A stretch of 64,000 nucleotides of DNA from Rhodospirillales bacterium (lineage in GTDB: Bacteria > Pseudomonadota > Alphaproteobacteria > JAJFIK01). Positions 44,972 through 52,841 of the stretch are shown in pieces (positions within the stretch are counted from its first letter, which is position 1; each line of letters opens with the position of its first letter). The translations under genes and the position numbers were made by a program. The notes beneath the pieces are model-generated. The model was not told the origin of the DNA and made no database searches. It worked only from the letters and a program-made list of their open reading frames with translations. The stretch lies in assembly GCA_021775005.1 (NCBI GenBank), contig JAJFIK010000078.1, positions 29,622-93,621 of the forward strand, read 5' to 3'.

Positions 44972-45157
44972 ATGGGATTGTTGATTTTGCCTTTGATGGT
45001 TATGTTCTTCATTGCCGATCAGAAATTTCGTCAACGCTTTGGCTTGCCGCGCCTCATCTTTCATCGCAATCCCAAATGGAAAGTCCCCGAAGGTATCGGC
45101 GGCGGCCCATCCGCGCCAAAGGGATTTGCCGGTCGCCGCGCAAGACGGAGGCGGTGA
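44972..45157 (+). CDS. Small membrane protein inserted in GTA cluster
   Basis: 61 residues: one helix at the start (MGLLILPLMVMFFIADQ) and a basic C-terminal tail with GRRARRRR. GGAGG lies five bases upstream of the ATG. It is on the strand opposite to the GTA genes and its TGA overlaps the next ATG (TGATG), so the two are coupled. Function unknown. It may help assemble in or leave through the membrane, or be unrelated cargo. Confidence 0.6.
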   Translation: MGLLILPLMVMFFIADQKFRQRFGLPRLIFHRNPKWKVPEGIGGGPSAPKGFAGRRARRRR

Positions 45158-45432
45158 TGCCGTATTTCGCGCGGATAATTGCAGCCATCATCATTGTGCC
45201 GGTGTTCTTTGGCACAGCGGCCTATCTCATCATGGCCGCGCCCATTCCCGATGACTATCGGTCGCTGGTGGCGGTGGGCGCGTTTCTTGCGCTGCTTCTG
45301 GTCCTCACAGTTTTCTTGTATGGCCGCGCCACCCCGCGCACGAAATCACGCCTGGCAGAAAAACGTCGCGCGTGCAATATCAATCATCGCCCGCAGATAT
45401 TGATCAAATCGAGCAATGAGTCGGTTGAGTGA
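45157..45432 (+). CDS. Small two-helix membrane protein inserted in GTA cluster
   Basis: 91 residues with two helices (ARIIAAIIIVPVFFGTAAYLIMA and LVAVGAFLALLLVLTVFLYG) joined by PIPDDYRS, and a basic tail. It begins within the stop of the preceding gene. A holin-like topology is conceivable from size and helices, but there is no endolysin next to it, so this is only a possibility. It ends 24 bases before a convergent minus-strand gene. Confidence 0.6.
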   Translation: MPYFARIIAAIIIVPVFFGTAAYLIMAAPIPDDYRSLVAVGAFLALLLVLTVFLYGRATPRTKSRLAEKRRACNINHRPQILIKSSNESVE

Positions 45433-45456
45433 TGGGTCTCGTTTCAGTCGCTTGGT

Positions 45457-45966
45457 TTACGCAATTCCATTGTGGCGGATGGGATTGTCATTCGCCGAGC
45501 GGATTGCCGCGGTTACCAATTTTCCAGGCATTACACCAAAAATAGCAATTAGGAACAATTCAATCACAACGACTACACCGAATAAAGGATTTGCCATACA
45601 TGCTGAGTAAACAACGTGCGTATAAAAACGACGCAGAGAAACGGATGATTCCGCAATAGTGTTGATGTTAGTATCAGTAATACCCATTGCATGTCGCACC
45701 GAAACATATGCAACTCTGAATGCAGAAAGCGGAACCAAAAATAGAGCCAATCGTACAGCTTCAAGCGGGCTAATTGCACGTTCTAACAATGCATCCACAT
45801 ACTCAACTCGATTCAATGGAAGCATTTCGTCGTGTGCGACTTCATCAGCCAAGACGAACAGTCGCTCACGAATCGGCTTAGCCAAGATAGAAATTCGCCA
45901 AACAAATGCGACGTACGCCACCACAACTACAGCAATAATAATTGTATCAATTACATTGAAAGGCAT
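45457..45966 (-). CDS. Membrane protein of unknown function in GTA cassette
   Basis: 169 residues with an N-terminal helix (DTIIIAVVVVAYVAFVWRI), a cytoplasmic or periplasmic middle part (LADEVAHDEMLPLNRVEYVDALLERAISPLEAVRL beginning), a helix around LALFLVPLSAFRVAYV and another near the end (FGVVVVIELFLIAIFGVM). GC content is clearly below that of the GTA genes and AT-ending codons are frequent, a sign of transfer. It follows the next gene by two bases. No family recognised. Confidence 0.65.
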   Translation of the reverse strand: MPFNVIDTIIIAVVVVAYVAFVWRISILAKPIRERLFVLADEVAHDEMLPLNRVEYVDALLERAISPLEAVRLALFLVPLSAFRVAYVSVRHAMGITDTNINTIAESSVSLRRFYTHVVYSACMANPLFGVVVVIELFLIAIFGVMPGKLVTAAIRSANDNPIRHNGIA

Positions 45967-45968
45967 AA

Positions 45969-46187
45969 TTATTTGCGCCTCCGCTGCCGCCTAGCAAGAT
46001 TCCGCGATGCAAGCCTTTTGGCGAACTCGTCGGAATGGTAGTGGAAAGTCAATATAGCAATTGTCGGCAGCAAAACCACCGCCACAATAATTTGATTGTT
46101 AACCAGGAATGTGGTCAACGGGCCAAGAAATCCAAAAAGCCAAGCAATTCCTTGCAGTAATACGGCAACAGAAACAACTTCAACCAT
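45969..46187 (-). CDS. Small membrane protein in GTA cassette
   Basis: 72 residues from the ATG at 46187 (GGAAAG close upstream); a GTG at 46232 would add 15 residues. One or two helices (VVSVAVLLQGIAWLFGFLG, IIVAVVLLPTIAILTF) and a basic tail LARRQRRRK. Like its partner it is lower in GC than the GTA genes. It begins 95 bases after the gp12 stop and is probably co-transcribed with gp12 and the 169-residue protein. Function unknown. Confidence 0.5.
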   Translation of the reverse strand: MVEVVSVAVLLQGIAWLFGFLGPLTTFLVNNQIIVAVVLLPTIAILTFHYHSDEFAKRLASRNLARRQRRRK

Positions 46188-46237
46188 TGCTTTCCAGAAC
46201 GCTTTAAGCAAAGCTACAACCCCTTGTTTCACCCTTA

Positions 46238-46285
46238 TTAGGGGATTTAAGCCTTTTGCACAACCATTTTTCTTGATTCCCCTAA
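46238..46285. repeat. Inverted repeat at the gp12 end
   Basis: TTAGGGGA (46238-46245) is inverted as TCCCCTAA (46278-46285), 32 bases between. The second arm contains the gp12 stop. It marks the boundary between GTA gene and low-GC cassette. On the minus strand no T-run follows. Confidence 0.5.
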
Positions 46286-46908
46286 ACCCGCACCTCCACA
46301 ATCGGTATTGATGGGATCTCGCCAGCGTTGAAATGCGCCAGGTTGATTTCCAACCGGTCCGTGTCAAAGCGCGCAGGCACGTCGAACTCAAACCCCGCTG
46401 TGACCACCGCCGCCGCAACGGGCGCGGTATCAAAACTCACTAGCCCCGTCGCCGTATCTACGGACCAACCGGATGCTTGCGGCGTTCCATCCACGGCAAT
46501 GAGCACCGTTCCCGTGATGGGTTTTTTGATCTCACGCGAATAGGTTTGGGCGTCGGAGCTATAGGTTTTTTGCAACTGAAATGAGGTCATTGCGCCGTCG
46601 CCGGTACCCAGCGCCTGATCGGTGTCGCTTGGCGTTGCTGATGGCGCGCAAGACTTGGCGTCGGCATAATCCTTCCAGCGAAAACTGTGCAGCCGCCCCG
46701 CGCGCGCTTCGAAAAACGCAATCACATCATGCAGCTGATCAAGGGTTTTGACGCCATAGCCAGCGTTATAATTGTGCCGCGAGTGAGCCCAAGGGGAATT
46801 GCGCTCCTCAAAGCCCGAACCCAGCGTGACGATTTCCGTGCGCCGCTCCGGGCCGCCGGTGGCACCAAGAGCGATATCGACCGGGAAGCGCACATCGTGA
46901 AAGGCCAT
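46282..46908 (-). CDS. GTA gp12, DUF2460 distal tail protein
   Basis: 208 residues of the DUF2460 family: FHDVRFPVDIALGATGGPERRTEIV, LGSGFEERNSPWAHSRHNYNAGYG, FFEARAGRLHSFRWKDYADAKS and a C-terminal VPARFDTDRLEINLAHF. The length and motifs are normal. It forms the distal tail ring. Nineteen bases separate it from the tape measure gene. Confidence 0.94.
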   Translation of the reverse strand: MAFHDVRFPVDIALGATGGPERRTEIVTLGSGFEERNSPWAHSRHNYNAGYGVKTLDQLHDVIAFFEARAGRLHSFRWKDYADAKSCAPSATPSDTDQALGTGDGAMTSFQLQKTYSSDAQTYSREIKKPITGTVLIAVDGTPQASGWSVDTATGLVSFDTAPVAAAVVTAGFEFDVPARFDTDRLEINLAHFNAGEIPSIPIVEVRV

Positions 46909-46926
46909 TGTCTCTTGCTTCCCGCT

Positions 46927-47622
46927 TTAAAGGTTACGCTGCCCGCGCCGCACCATGCGGTTCAGCATGGCAGCGATTTGCGTTTCTGAGCGCTTGAAGC
47001 TGTCGGCATCCGCGGCGTTCACATTGAACACGATCGGCGCGCCGCCGCCTGCCCCATTGGGCACAATGGTGCCAGACGTGTTGGGTACAAAAAGCTCCCG
47101 CCCCCGCTCGCCCACCACATAAGGGCGTCCAAAACTCACCGGGCCGCCAAGGGCCTTGCCCGTCCCGCCAAACCCAAATAGTGAAAGAATTGAAGAAAAA
47201 AGCCCGCTACCGCCACCGCCGCCAATCGCCTGCTTACCAAGATTTGTAAGCAAATCGGTCAAGGGGCCGCTTACAAACAAGTCGAATGATATTCGCGCCA
47301 GGTCGGCGATGATGGCATTGACCATGCCGCGAAAGTCAACCTCACCTGTACGGACGAAATCCAAAAACTCTTCGCGCATACGCCCCACAACAGATGAAAC
47401 ACCATCGTCCAGCGCATCAAGAGCGGGCTGGAGCTGCTCCCGCATTTTTTTGGCGATGGCTCTGGCAGCATCACCAATTTTGTTTGTCTCTGCGGTTACG
47501 CCGTCTACGAGTGCTTCCCCGCTTTCCCTACCGACCCGGCCAAGGGTAGCGGGTAGCCCACGCAAACCATCTGCAAGTTTTTTGGTATTGAGGTTTGCTT
47601 CAATATTGACGGCAATAGTCAT
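46927..47622 (-). CDS. GTA gp11 short tape measure protein
   Basis: 231 residues. Helical N-terminus (LPATLGRVGRESGEALVDGV), hydrophobic middle (ISFDLFVSGPLTDLLTNL), Gly-rich linker, and the GTA-specific C-terminal FGRPYVVGERGRELFVPNTSGTIVPN. Tape measures set tail length; this one is short like RcGTA gp11, much shorter than lambda-like ones, pointing to a GTA-sized tail. Its start overlaps the gp10.1 stop. Confidence 0.92.
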   Translation of the reverse strand: MTIAVNIEANLNTKKLADGLRGLPATLGRVGRESGEALVDGVTAETNKIGDAARAIAKKMREQLQPALDALDDGVSSVVGRMREEFLDFVRTGEVDFRGMVNAIIADLARISFDLFVSGPLTDLLTNLGKQAIGGGGGSGLFSSILSLFGFGGTGKALGGPVSFGRPYVVGERGRELFVPNTSGTIVPNGAGGGAPIVFNVNAADADSFKRSETQIAAMLNRMVRRGQRNL

Positions 47623-47801
47623 TTTTCATTGTCCGGATAGCGCGCCAGAAGCGCATTGAGTTTATCGCGGCCAAGGGGGGCGGTGCCCGCGCTGGCGAGC
47701 ATGTTCCACTCCGCAAGGCTCATGGCCCAAAAGGCGAGCGGCGAAAGCCCCAGCCGCGTCACCCCGGCCCGGAAAAGCTCCGCCCAGGGCATCGCTGTCA
47801 T
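47619..47801 (-). CDS. GTA gp10.1 (rcc01693-type) small tail protein
   Basis: 60 residues: MPWAELFRAGVTRLGLSPLAFWAMSLAEW, the typical short phage TAC/rcc01693 pattern. In other phages this position codes for a frameshift tail assembly chaperone partner; here it is a separate frame overlapping gp10 by four bases. The start may be MTAMPW or MPW. Confidence 0.9.
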   Translation of the reverse strand: MTAMPWAELFRAGVTRLGLSPLAFWAMSLAEWNMLASAGTAPLGRDKLNALLARYPDNEK

Positions 47802-48100
47802 GGAGCTGACGCACCAGCCGCGGCGAAAGCTTTAGCTACAGCAGCGCTCAAATCGCCCATATTGAGGGGCAGGTTTGCCAAGTCATCCAGTGTAATGTCC
47901 TCACCGCCGCCGCGCATGAGCGCGAATACAATCTCAGTGAGTTGAGTGGTGGAGAGCGATTGCAGCTTCACATCAAGATCGTTGAGAGACGCTGCCCCCA
48001 ACGCCGTTTCGATTTCTGCCAGGGCTCCAAGAGTAAGGCAGAGGCAATAGCGCCGCCCATCAAGTTCAAGCGCCACTTCGCCGCGCGCGGAGTTCACCAT
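47798..48100 (-). CDS. GTA gp10 family protein, tail assembly chaperone
   Basis: 100 residues of the GTA gp10 family: GEVALELDGRRYCLCLTLGALAEIE, followed by LTEIVFALMRGGGEDITLDDL. By position between tail tube and gp10.1 it should be the first chaperone that coats the tape measure. It directly follows the tail tube gene. Confidence 0.9.
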   Translation of the reverse strand: MVNSARGEVALELDGRRYCLCLTLGALAEIETALGAASLNDLDVKLQSLSTTQLTEIVFALMRGGGEDITLDDLANLPLNMGDLSAAVAKAFAAAGASAP

Positions 48101-48520
48101 CTATGCCGCCGTGAAGGTAAGCTGCCCGGCGCTTTCCAGCGAGAGGGAGAATGTCGCCTCCCCATCGTGGCTGCCGGCGTACTGCAACTCGGTAATCTGA
48201 AACGCCCCCTCAACGGTGCCGAAGTCGGGAATGATCAGCTGCCAGTTATCGTGGGTCTGACTAAAGAACGCTGTGCGCACGCTGGCGTCGGTGGCGGCAT
48301 CTTTGAAGATACCGTTGCCGGACAGGCTGGATGACTTGACCCCGGCGTTACTCAGCAGCTCGCGCCATTGCCCGGCCGATGCCATGTCGGTGACATCCAC
48401 GCTTTGGGCGTTGAAATTAAGCGACGTGGTGCGCAAACCCGCCACCGACGTGAAAGTTTCTGGCGGGCCATCGCCTGCGCCAAGCTTAAGCAATACGTCA
48501 CGGCCTTTTTGGGCAGTCAT
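48101..48520 (-). CDS. GTA gp9 major tail (tube) protein
   Basis: 139 residues of the TP901-1 major tail family: KGRDVLLKLGAGDGPPETFTSVAGLRTTSL, FNAQSVDVTDMASAGQWRELL and a C-terminal FSLSLESAGQLTFTAA. Length and motif order fit RcGTA gp9. It polymerises into the tail tube. Confidence 0.94.
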   Translation of the reverse strand: MTAQKGRDVLLKLGAGDGPPETFTSVAGLRTTSLNFNAQSVDVTDMASAGQWRELLSNAGVKSSSLSGNGIFKDAATDASVRTAFFSQTHDNWQLIIPDFGTVEGAFQITELQYAGSHDGEATFSLSLESAGQLTFTAA

Positions 48521-48530
48521 GTTCAGCTCC

Positions 48531-48941
48531 TTAGGATGTGGGTTCGGTTACAGCGCGAAAGCGAATGACGCCGTGGGTGATGGCGGCCGCCGGGTCGCGC
48601 AAGATCTCGCTGCCTTGCGCTGACAGATCCACCAGCGCATGGCCGCTCAGGCTGAGCCCCGCGTCATGCAACAGCGCTTCCATAAGCCCCAATATGTCTG
48701 CCGCTTCCTTGTGGCCTTCATAGTGGGACCAGACATGCAAGGTGATCAGGTGCTCTGCACCGCGCTCGGTCATGGTGGACCAATCGCTGGCACTACCCTC
48801 CCCCAATGTGACAAAGGGAAAAATTGCCGCGGCGGGTACGTCATCGTAGACGCGAGCGGGGTTGCCGATGAGAACTTGAAGGCCCCCATCGCCGGTTAGC
48901 GCGGCATAGATCGCCGCCCGCAAGGCCCAGGCGCCGTTCAT
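48531..48941 (-). CDS. GTA gp8, DUF3168 tail terminator
   Basis: 136 residues. ALRAAIYAALTGDGGLQVLIG, RVYDDVPAAAIFPFVTLGEG and HLITLHVWSHYEGHKEAADI are the DUF3168 signature. It caps the proximal tail end. It starts in the stop of the HK97 gp10-like gene (ATGA). Confidence 0.92.
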   Translation of the reverse strand: MNGAWALRAAIYAALTGDGGLQVLIGNPARVYDDVPAAAIFPFVTLGEGSASDWSTMTERGAEHLITLHVWSHYEGHKEAADILGLMEALLHDAGLSLSGHALVDLSAQGSEILRDPAAAITHGVIRFRAVTEPTS

Positions 48942-49270
48942 TTCAACACCTTGTCGATGGCATCAGTGACCGTGCCAAAAAGGGCGGCTTCAACGCGCTC
49001 CCGCAAACCTTGCACAGCGGGGTCGAAAAAAGGACGCGCTGGTTGTTTTGTTGTGCCGTATTCAACATATTTCGCATGAGCTGCCGTGGCCTCAAAGGTC
49101 AGCGATCGCTCGTCCGCACTGATGCGATAACGAATTGAACGCGCCAACTCCCCATCGCGGAGGTCGCGAGGCAATTTTGCTCGAATGCGCTCAACTGTGT
49201 CTTCGCCAACACCGGCCAAGGCACGCCGCGCGGCATCTTGCACTTCGCGCTCAAGAGTATTGATATTCAT
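48938..49270 (-). CDS. HK97 gp10-like protein (extra tail-completion protein)
   Basis: 110 residues of the HK97 gp10-like family: EREVQDAARRALAGVGEDTVERIRAKLP, IRYRISADERSLTFEATAAHAKYVEYGTTKQPARPFF. RcGTA has no separate gene of this kind at this position as far as I recall, while HK97-like phages do. Its start overlaps the head closure stop by one base. Confidence 0.88.
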   Translation of the reverse strand: MNINTLEREVQDAARRALAGVGEDTVERIRAKLPRDLRDGELARSIRYRISADERSLTFEATAAHAKYVEYGTTKQPARPFFDPAVQGLRERVEAALFGTVTDAIDKVLK

Positions 49271-49593
49271 TACGCTGCTCCTCGCTCTGCACGGCAGCTC
49301 AGCAAAAGCCAGCGCCCGCGCAGGTCTGGGTCGGAAACGCTTTCAATGCGGTAGATCGTTGTCTTGTGAGTGAGGCGCATGCCCGCACTGACGTCGCTGC
49401 GGGTGCGGATGGTCACCTCGACGCTGGCGGTATCCACAGCCCGGCCAGTACTGAGGCTGGGCGATCCAGAGATTTGATCTATGCGCGCCCAAACCGTGGC
49501 AACTTGGGTCCAGCTCAAGGCCTGGCCGCCCCCTGCATCAATGGCGCCGTCATTGCACTCAATGGTTACGCGGTGACGCAGCGAGCCGATCAT
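49270..49593 (-). CDS. GTA gp7 head closure (stopper) protein
   Basis: 107 residues of the phage head closure family: IGSLRHRVTIECNDGAIDAGGGQ, WTQVATVWARIDQISG, TRSDVSAGMRLTHKTTIYRI. It closes the portal after packaging. It overlaps the connector gene by ATGA. Confidence 0.92.
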   Translation of the reverse strand: MIGSLRHRVTIECNDGAIDAGGGQALSWTQVATVWARIDQISGSPSLSTGRAVDTASVEVTIRTRSDVSAGMRLTHKTTIYRIESVSDPDLRGRWLLLSCRAERGAA

Positions 49594-50156
49594 AGGCGCG
49601 GGGTCCGAAACGGGGCGAGCAAGGCTTCAACGCCCATTGGCAAAGGCGCACCTTCCCCCACCAGTTCACGGTTCTCGTAAAGATGCGCCACACACATAAG
49701 CAGCGCCTGGCGCAACGGCCGCGGTACATCACTGGCGGCAGCGCCATATCCCGCAACGAATGTGATCTCAACGCCGCCTTGCGCGCGCGTCGGTGCCGGC
49801 CATACCGCGCCACTGGTGCGGATCAGCCGCGCGCTACGACCGACGCTCAGAAGATCATAGGCAGCGGTTGCCAATGTGGTGGCGGTGCCGTCAGTGGCAA
49901 ATATTTTGACAGATGACACGGATTGTACCGGCGTTGGTGCCAGCGTCACCGACGTTTCAGGCCAGGCATCAATACTCATACGCCAGGTTTGGGTGATGAG
50001 CGCCGTGGCAGTGAGGTCTTCAATCCAACTGCGTGCGGCGGTAATGATTTCCGGGATCACAGAATCATCCGCGGTGTGCTCCACACGCAGGTGTGCTTTG
50101 GCCTCGGCCAAGGTGACGGGCTCAATGCCTGGCGGGGTAGTGAGTTCAAAAGGCAT
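49590..50156 (-). CDS. GTA gp6 head-tail connector (adaptor)
   Basis: 188 residues of the head-tail connector family: EPVTLAEAKAHLRVEHTADDSVI, WIEDLTATALITQTWRMSIDAWP, EITFVAGYGAAASDVPRPLRQALLMCVAHLYENRE. Length and motifs are normal. It forms the ring beneath the portal. Confidence 0.93.
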   Translation of the reverse strand: MPFELTTPPGIEPVTLAEAKAHLRVEHTADDSVIPEIITAARSWIEDLTATALITQTWRMSIDAWPETSVTLAPTPVQSVSSVKIFATDGTATTLATAAYDLLSVGRSARLIRTSGAVWPAPTRAQGGVEITFVAGYGAAASDVPRPLRQALLMCVAHLYENRELVGEGAPLPMGVEALLAPFRTPRL

Positions 50157-50222
50157 AATTGTTCACTTAAAAAGAGTGTGAGGGGGAAAGGGGGTGCTTT
50201 CCCCCTCAGCATGGCAGCGACG

Positions 50223-50645
50223 TTAGGCCGGGGGGTTGGCCGTCGGTGCCACATGGGGATGGCCGAGCACGCCGACGGCAGCCACATAGGCAGCCGCCGC
50301 GTTGCCCGATGGCGTCACGGTGAGGCGCACATAGCGCTTTGATCCGCGGTAGCCGATTTTGAGCGCTTTGTCGTCGTCGGCTTGGGTGAACGAGGCATTT
50401 GCCTCTGTGCCAAGCAGTTCACCGTCAGCGACGGCGGCATAGCCTGAGCCGCTGGCGTCAGAATGTTCCACCAAACTGGTGAAGGTGGCACCCGCATCTG
50501 CGAGACCACCGGTGAGAATAACCAGCGTAAGGCTGTCATAGCCCTGACGGTCAATCACCTGGCCCACCTGGGCCGTGTCATCACTAACCGCCACCGCAGG
50601 CGACAGCACGCGCACCGGATGAAGAGAATTGAAGAGATCTTGCAT
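50223..50645 (-). CDS. Head decoration-like protein (extra to RcGTA order)
   Basis: 140 residues between capsid and connector. The sequence is beta-rich (DSLTLVILTGGLADAGATFTSL, GSKRYVRLTVTPSGNAAAAYVAAVGVLG) without a signal. Similar small proteins in this place of HK97-like phage genomes decorate or stabilise heads. RcGTA has no gene between g5 and g6, to my knowledge. The call rests on position and this phage comparison. Confidence 0.6.
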   Translation of the reverse strand: MQDLFNSLHPVRVLSPAVAVSDDTAQVGQVIDRQGYDSLTLVILTGGLADAGATFTSLVEHSDASGSGYAAVADGELLGTEANASFTQADDDKALKIGYRGSKRYVRLTVTPSGNAAAAYVAAVGVLGHPHVAPTANPPA

Positions 50646-50671
50646 GAGAGTTTCCTTTGTCGTCTCAGGGC

Positions 50672-51913
50672 TTAGGAGGTGCCAAACTTCAACAGCTTGA
50701 TGGCTTCGAAGTTCTGCACGCCGCCGCCGACGCGCTTGGTGGTGTAGAAAAGGACAAACGGCTTGGCGCTGTAGGGATCACGCAGCACAAGGGTGCCGGA
50801 ACGATCCACAATCAGATAACCGCGGGTGAAGTCACCGAACGCAATGGAGAACGAGTCCGACGCAATGGCCGGCATGTCTTCGCTTTCGCTGATGCCGTAG
50901 CCCATCAACGTGGCGGGTTGACCTGCGGTGAGGCCGGGCTGCCAGATGTAGGTGCCATCGCCGTCTTTGAACTTGCGGATGACACCTTGGGTGGCGCGGT
51001 TCATCACCCATTTGCCGTTGCTACGGTAGCCCTGCTTGGGGGTGTGGATCAGATCCACCAACACATCGCTGGGGTTCGACGCCGCAAAGGCGCCGTCGGT
51101 ACCGGTGGCAACATAGCCAAGGCTGCCCCAGGCATAGGAGCTGTCGTCCACTTTGTCGTAGGACAGGAACCCGCGCGGCCGGGCAACGCCGTCGCCGTTT
51201 ACAAAGGCTGCGCCTTCTTGTTCAGCGAACACCGTTTGTACTTCGTCAGCAATCCAGGCATCGAGATCCACTTGAGAATCGTCGAGCAGGCTTTGGGTCG
51301 CCGCCGGCATGGCATAAAGCTCCATCGCAGGAAACTCGATCACTGAAAGCGTCGGGCTTTGGGTTTCGGGACGAGAAGCGTTCTCGCCCACCCAACCCGT
51401 TGCCGCGCCGCCCAAGCTCATGGCTTTCTTAAACGAGCCAGAACCAATTTTCCGCACCGATGCGATAGAGCGAATGGGCGAGATGTCGGAAAGCACCCGA
51501 TCAATATGATCTTCGGTTTCCTGCGGCACCATAAAGCCGCCCTCCGGGTCAGAGGTACCGGAAAGCGCTTTGGCCTCATAAGACGAAAGCCCGCCGGTAT
51601 CGCCTTTGCGCATATAACTGTTCCACGCCGCTTTGTGCTCTGACACAACTTCGGTTTTGCTTTCAACACCGAACGCCGGGCGGTTGGCGGAAAGGGCCAC
51701 GCGATCAAGTGCTGATTTTTGGGCATCAAGGCTGGCGCCAATGCGATCAACCTTTTCCTCAAGCAGCACATCTGCACTATTTCGTTGTTCAAGTTCCGCA
51801 AGGCGATCATCATTGCTCGCTTTGAAGTGCTCGAACGCATTCAAAAAGTCATCAAGCGCCGCTTTAACTTCGGGCGTGACCGAAGGTTCCACGGCGTGGG
51901 TTCCATTAGACAT
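50672..51913 (-). CDS. GTA gp5 major capsid protein (HK97 fold)
   Basis: 413 residues. Residues 1-about 110 form a coiled scaffold-like delta region (VKAALDDFLNAFEHFKASNDDRL, LEEKVDRIGASLDAQKS) that the protease removes. The capsid core follows: LSGTSDPEGGFMVPQETEDHI, LDDSQVDLDAWIADEVQTVFAEQE and FVNGDGVARPRGFLSY. The HK97-type isopeptide Lys is not obvious. GGAGACAAC precedes the ATG, which overlaps the protease end by eight bases. Confidence 0.96.
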   Translation of the reverse strand: MSNGTHAVEPSVTPEVKAALDDFLNAFEHFKASNDDRLAELEQRNSADVLLEEKVDRIGASLDAQKSALDRVALSANRPAFGVESKTEVVSEHKAAWNSYMRKGDTGGLSSYEAKALSGTSDPEGGFMVPQETEDHIDRVLSDISPIRSIASVRKIGSGSFKKAMSLGGAATGWVGENASRPETQSPTLSVIEFPAMELYAMPAATQSLLDDSQVDLDAWIADEVQTVFAEQEGAAFVNGDGVARPRGFLSYDKVDDSSYAWGSLGYVATGTDGAFAASNPSDVLVDLIHTPKQGYRSNGKWVMNRATQGVIRKFKDGDGTYIWQPGLTAGQPATLMGYGISESEDMPAIASDSFSIAFGDFTRGYLIVDRSGTLVLRDPYSAKPFVLFYTTKRVGGGVQNFEAIKLLKFGTS

Positions 51914-52472
51914 ATGTTGTCTCCATAGGTTTGTTGGAGTGTGTTAAGCGCGTCGTGGCGTCACGAAGCGCATCCGTCAGGGTCACGCCGGACCCTCGTT
52001 CCCCTTGGGACACCCGCGGCAAACGGGAGACACGTGCCCCCGTCAGCAACGGGAAGGTCACAAGTGAAATTTCCCAAAGATCGATGTCATAGAGCACGCG
52101 GCCTTTGCCTGTGCCGGGCTTGCCTGCGCGCACTGTTTTGTAGCCGATAGAGAGCCCATCAATAGCGCCCTCTTGCATCAAGACCCAGGTCTCCCGGCCG
52201 CGCGGCACATGGAGAATAAGGCGCCCGCGAACAAACAGCCCGTGCGCGTCTTCGCGGATCTCATCCCAAATCCCGATGGGGCATTCGGCTTTATGTTGCA
52301 GCAGGAGCCTGATTTGATTTGTGTTGCGTCCTTTTAAGGTGCGCCGAAACGCGCCGCGCCGCACGATGTCCCCTGATCGGTCGGTTAGATTAAAGAGCGA
52401 GGCATAACCTTCAAAATTACCGAAGCGTTCGCCTTGGGGAGCGCAAAGAGCTGCGCCGTTACCACTATTCAT
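51906..52472 (-). CDS. GTA gp4 prohead protease
   Basis: 188 residues of the HK97 prohead protease family. The fold is marked by FEGYASLFNLTDRSGDIVRRGAF, the catalytic His in LLLQHKAECPIG and the catalytic Ser in AIDGLSIGYKTVRA. It cleaves the scaffold part of gp5 in the immature head. I chose MNSGNG, which overlaps the g3.5 end by eight bases; the open frame runs 38 codons further upstream but inside g3.5. Confidence 0.93.
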   Translation of the reverse strand: MNSGNGAALCAPQGERFGNFEGYASLFNLTDRSGDIVRRGAFRRTLKGRNTNQIRLLLQHKAECPIGIWDEIREDAHGLFVRGRLILHVPRGRETWVLMQEGAIDGLSIGYKTVRAGKPGTGKGRVLYDIDLWEISLVTFPLLTGARVSRLPRVSQGERGSGVTLTDALRDATTRLTHSNKPMETTYV

Positions 52473-52749
52473 TGCCGATCTCTCCACTGTTGGTTGGGGT
52501 ATCGAGGCGGTCGAGCTTGCGCTCAATGCGCTCAAGGGAGCTCCGCGCAAATCCGATTTGCTCTTCCACACGCACAAGGCGCTCATTCAGCGATTGCGTA
52601 AGGGCTGCCTGATTTTCCAGGTGGCGGATGCGCTCGCCGGCCGCCCCCGCCCAGATAAGCCCGGCACCTGTTTGAATGGCGATGGCGAAGATCAGCGCGA
52701 TGGGCACTCGTCGATCGAGATGCCAATCCGCAAGCGTGTCGTCTGTCAT
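52465..52749 (-). CDS. GTA g3.5 small membrane protein
   Basis: 94 residues: a basic start, a membrane helix (ALIFAIAIQTGAGLIWAGA), then a coiled coil (ALTQSLNERLVRVEEQIGFARSSLERIERKLDRL). A small protein of this type, g3.5, lies between portal and protease in GTA clusters; its role is not settled. Here it is separated from the portal by a three-gene cassette, so it must be expressed from another promoter or by read-through. Confidence 0.85.
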   Translation of the reverse strand: MTDDTLADWHLDRRVPIALIFAIAIQTGAGLIWAGAAGERIRHLENQAALTQSLNERLVRVEEQIGFARSSLERIERKLDRLDTPTNSGEIGNE

Positions 52750-52841
52750 TGATGTCCAAAGAGTGGGCGGCGACGTGGCTTGGCAGGTCGCACAATTTCT
52801 GTCATGGGAGGGCTTTCACGATCAGCTAGGAGCGCCGCTTC

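Noticed and set aside
45157..45432. A GTA holin
   Set aside because: Two helices and small size are suggestive, but no endolysin gene is adjacent and there is no family match, so it is listed only as a membrane protein.
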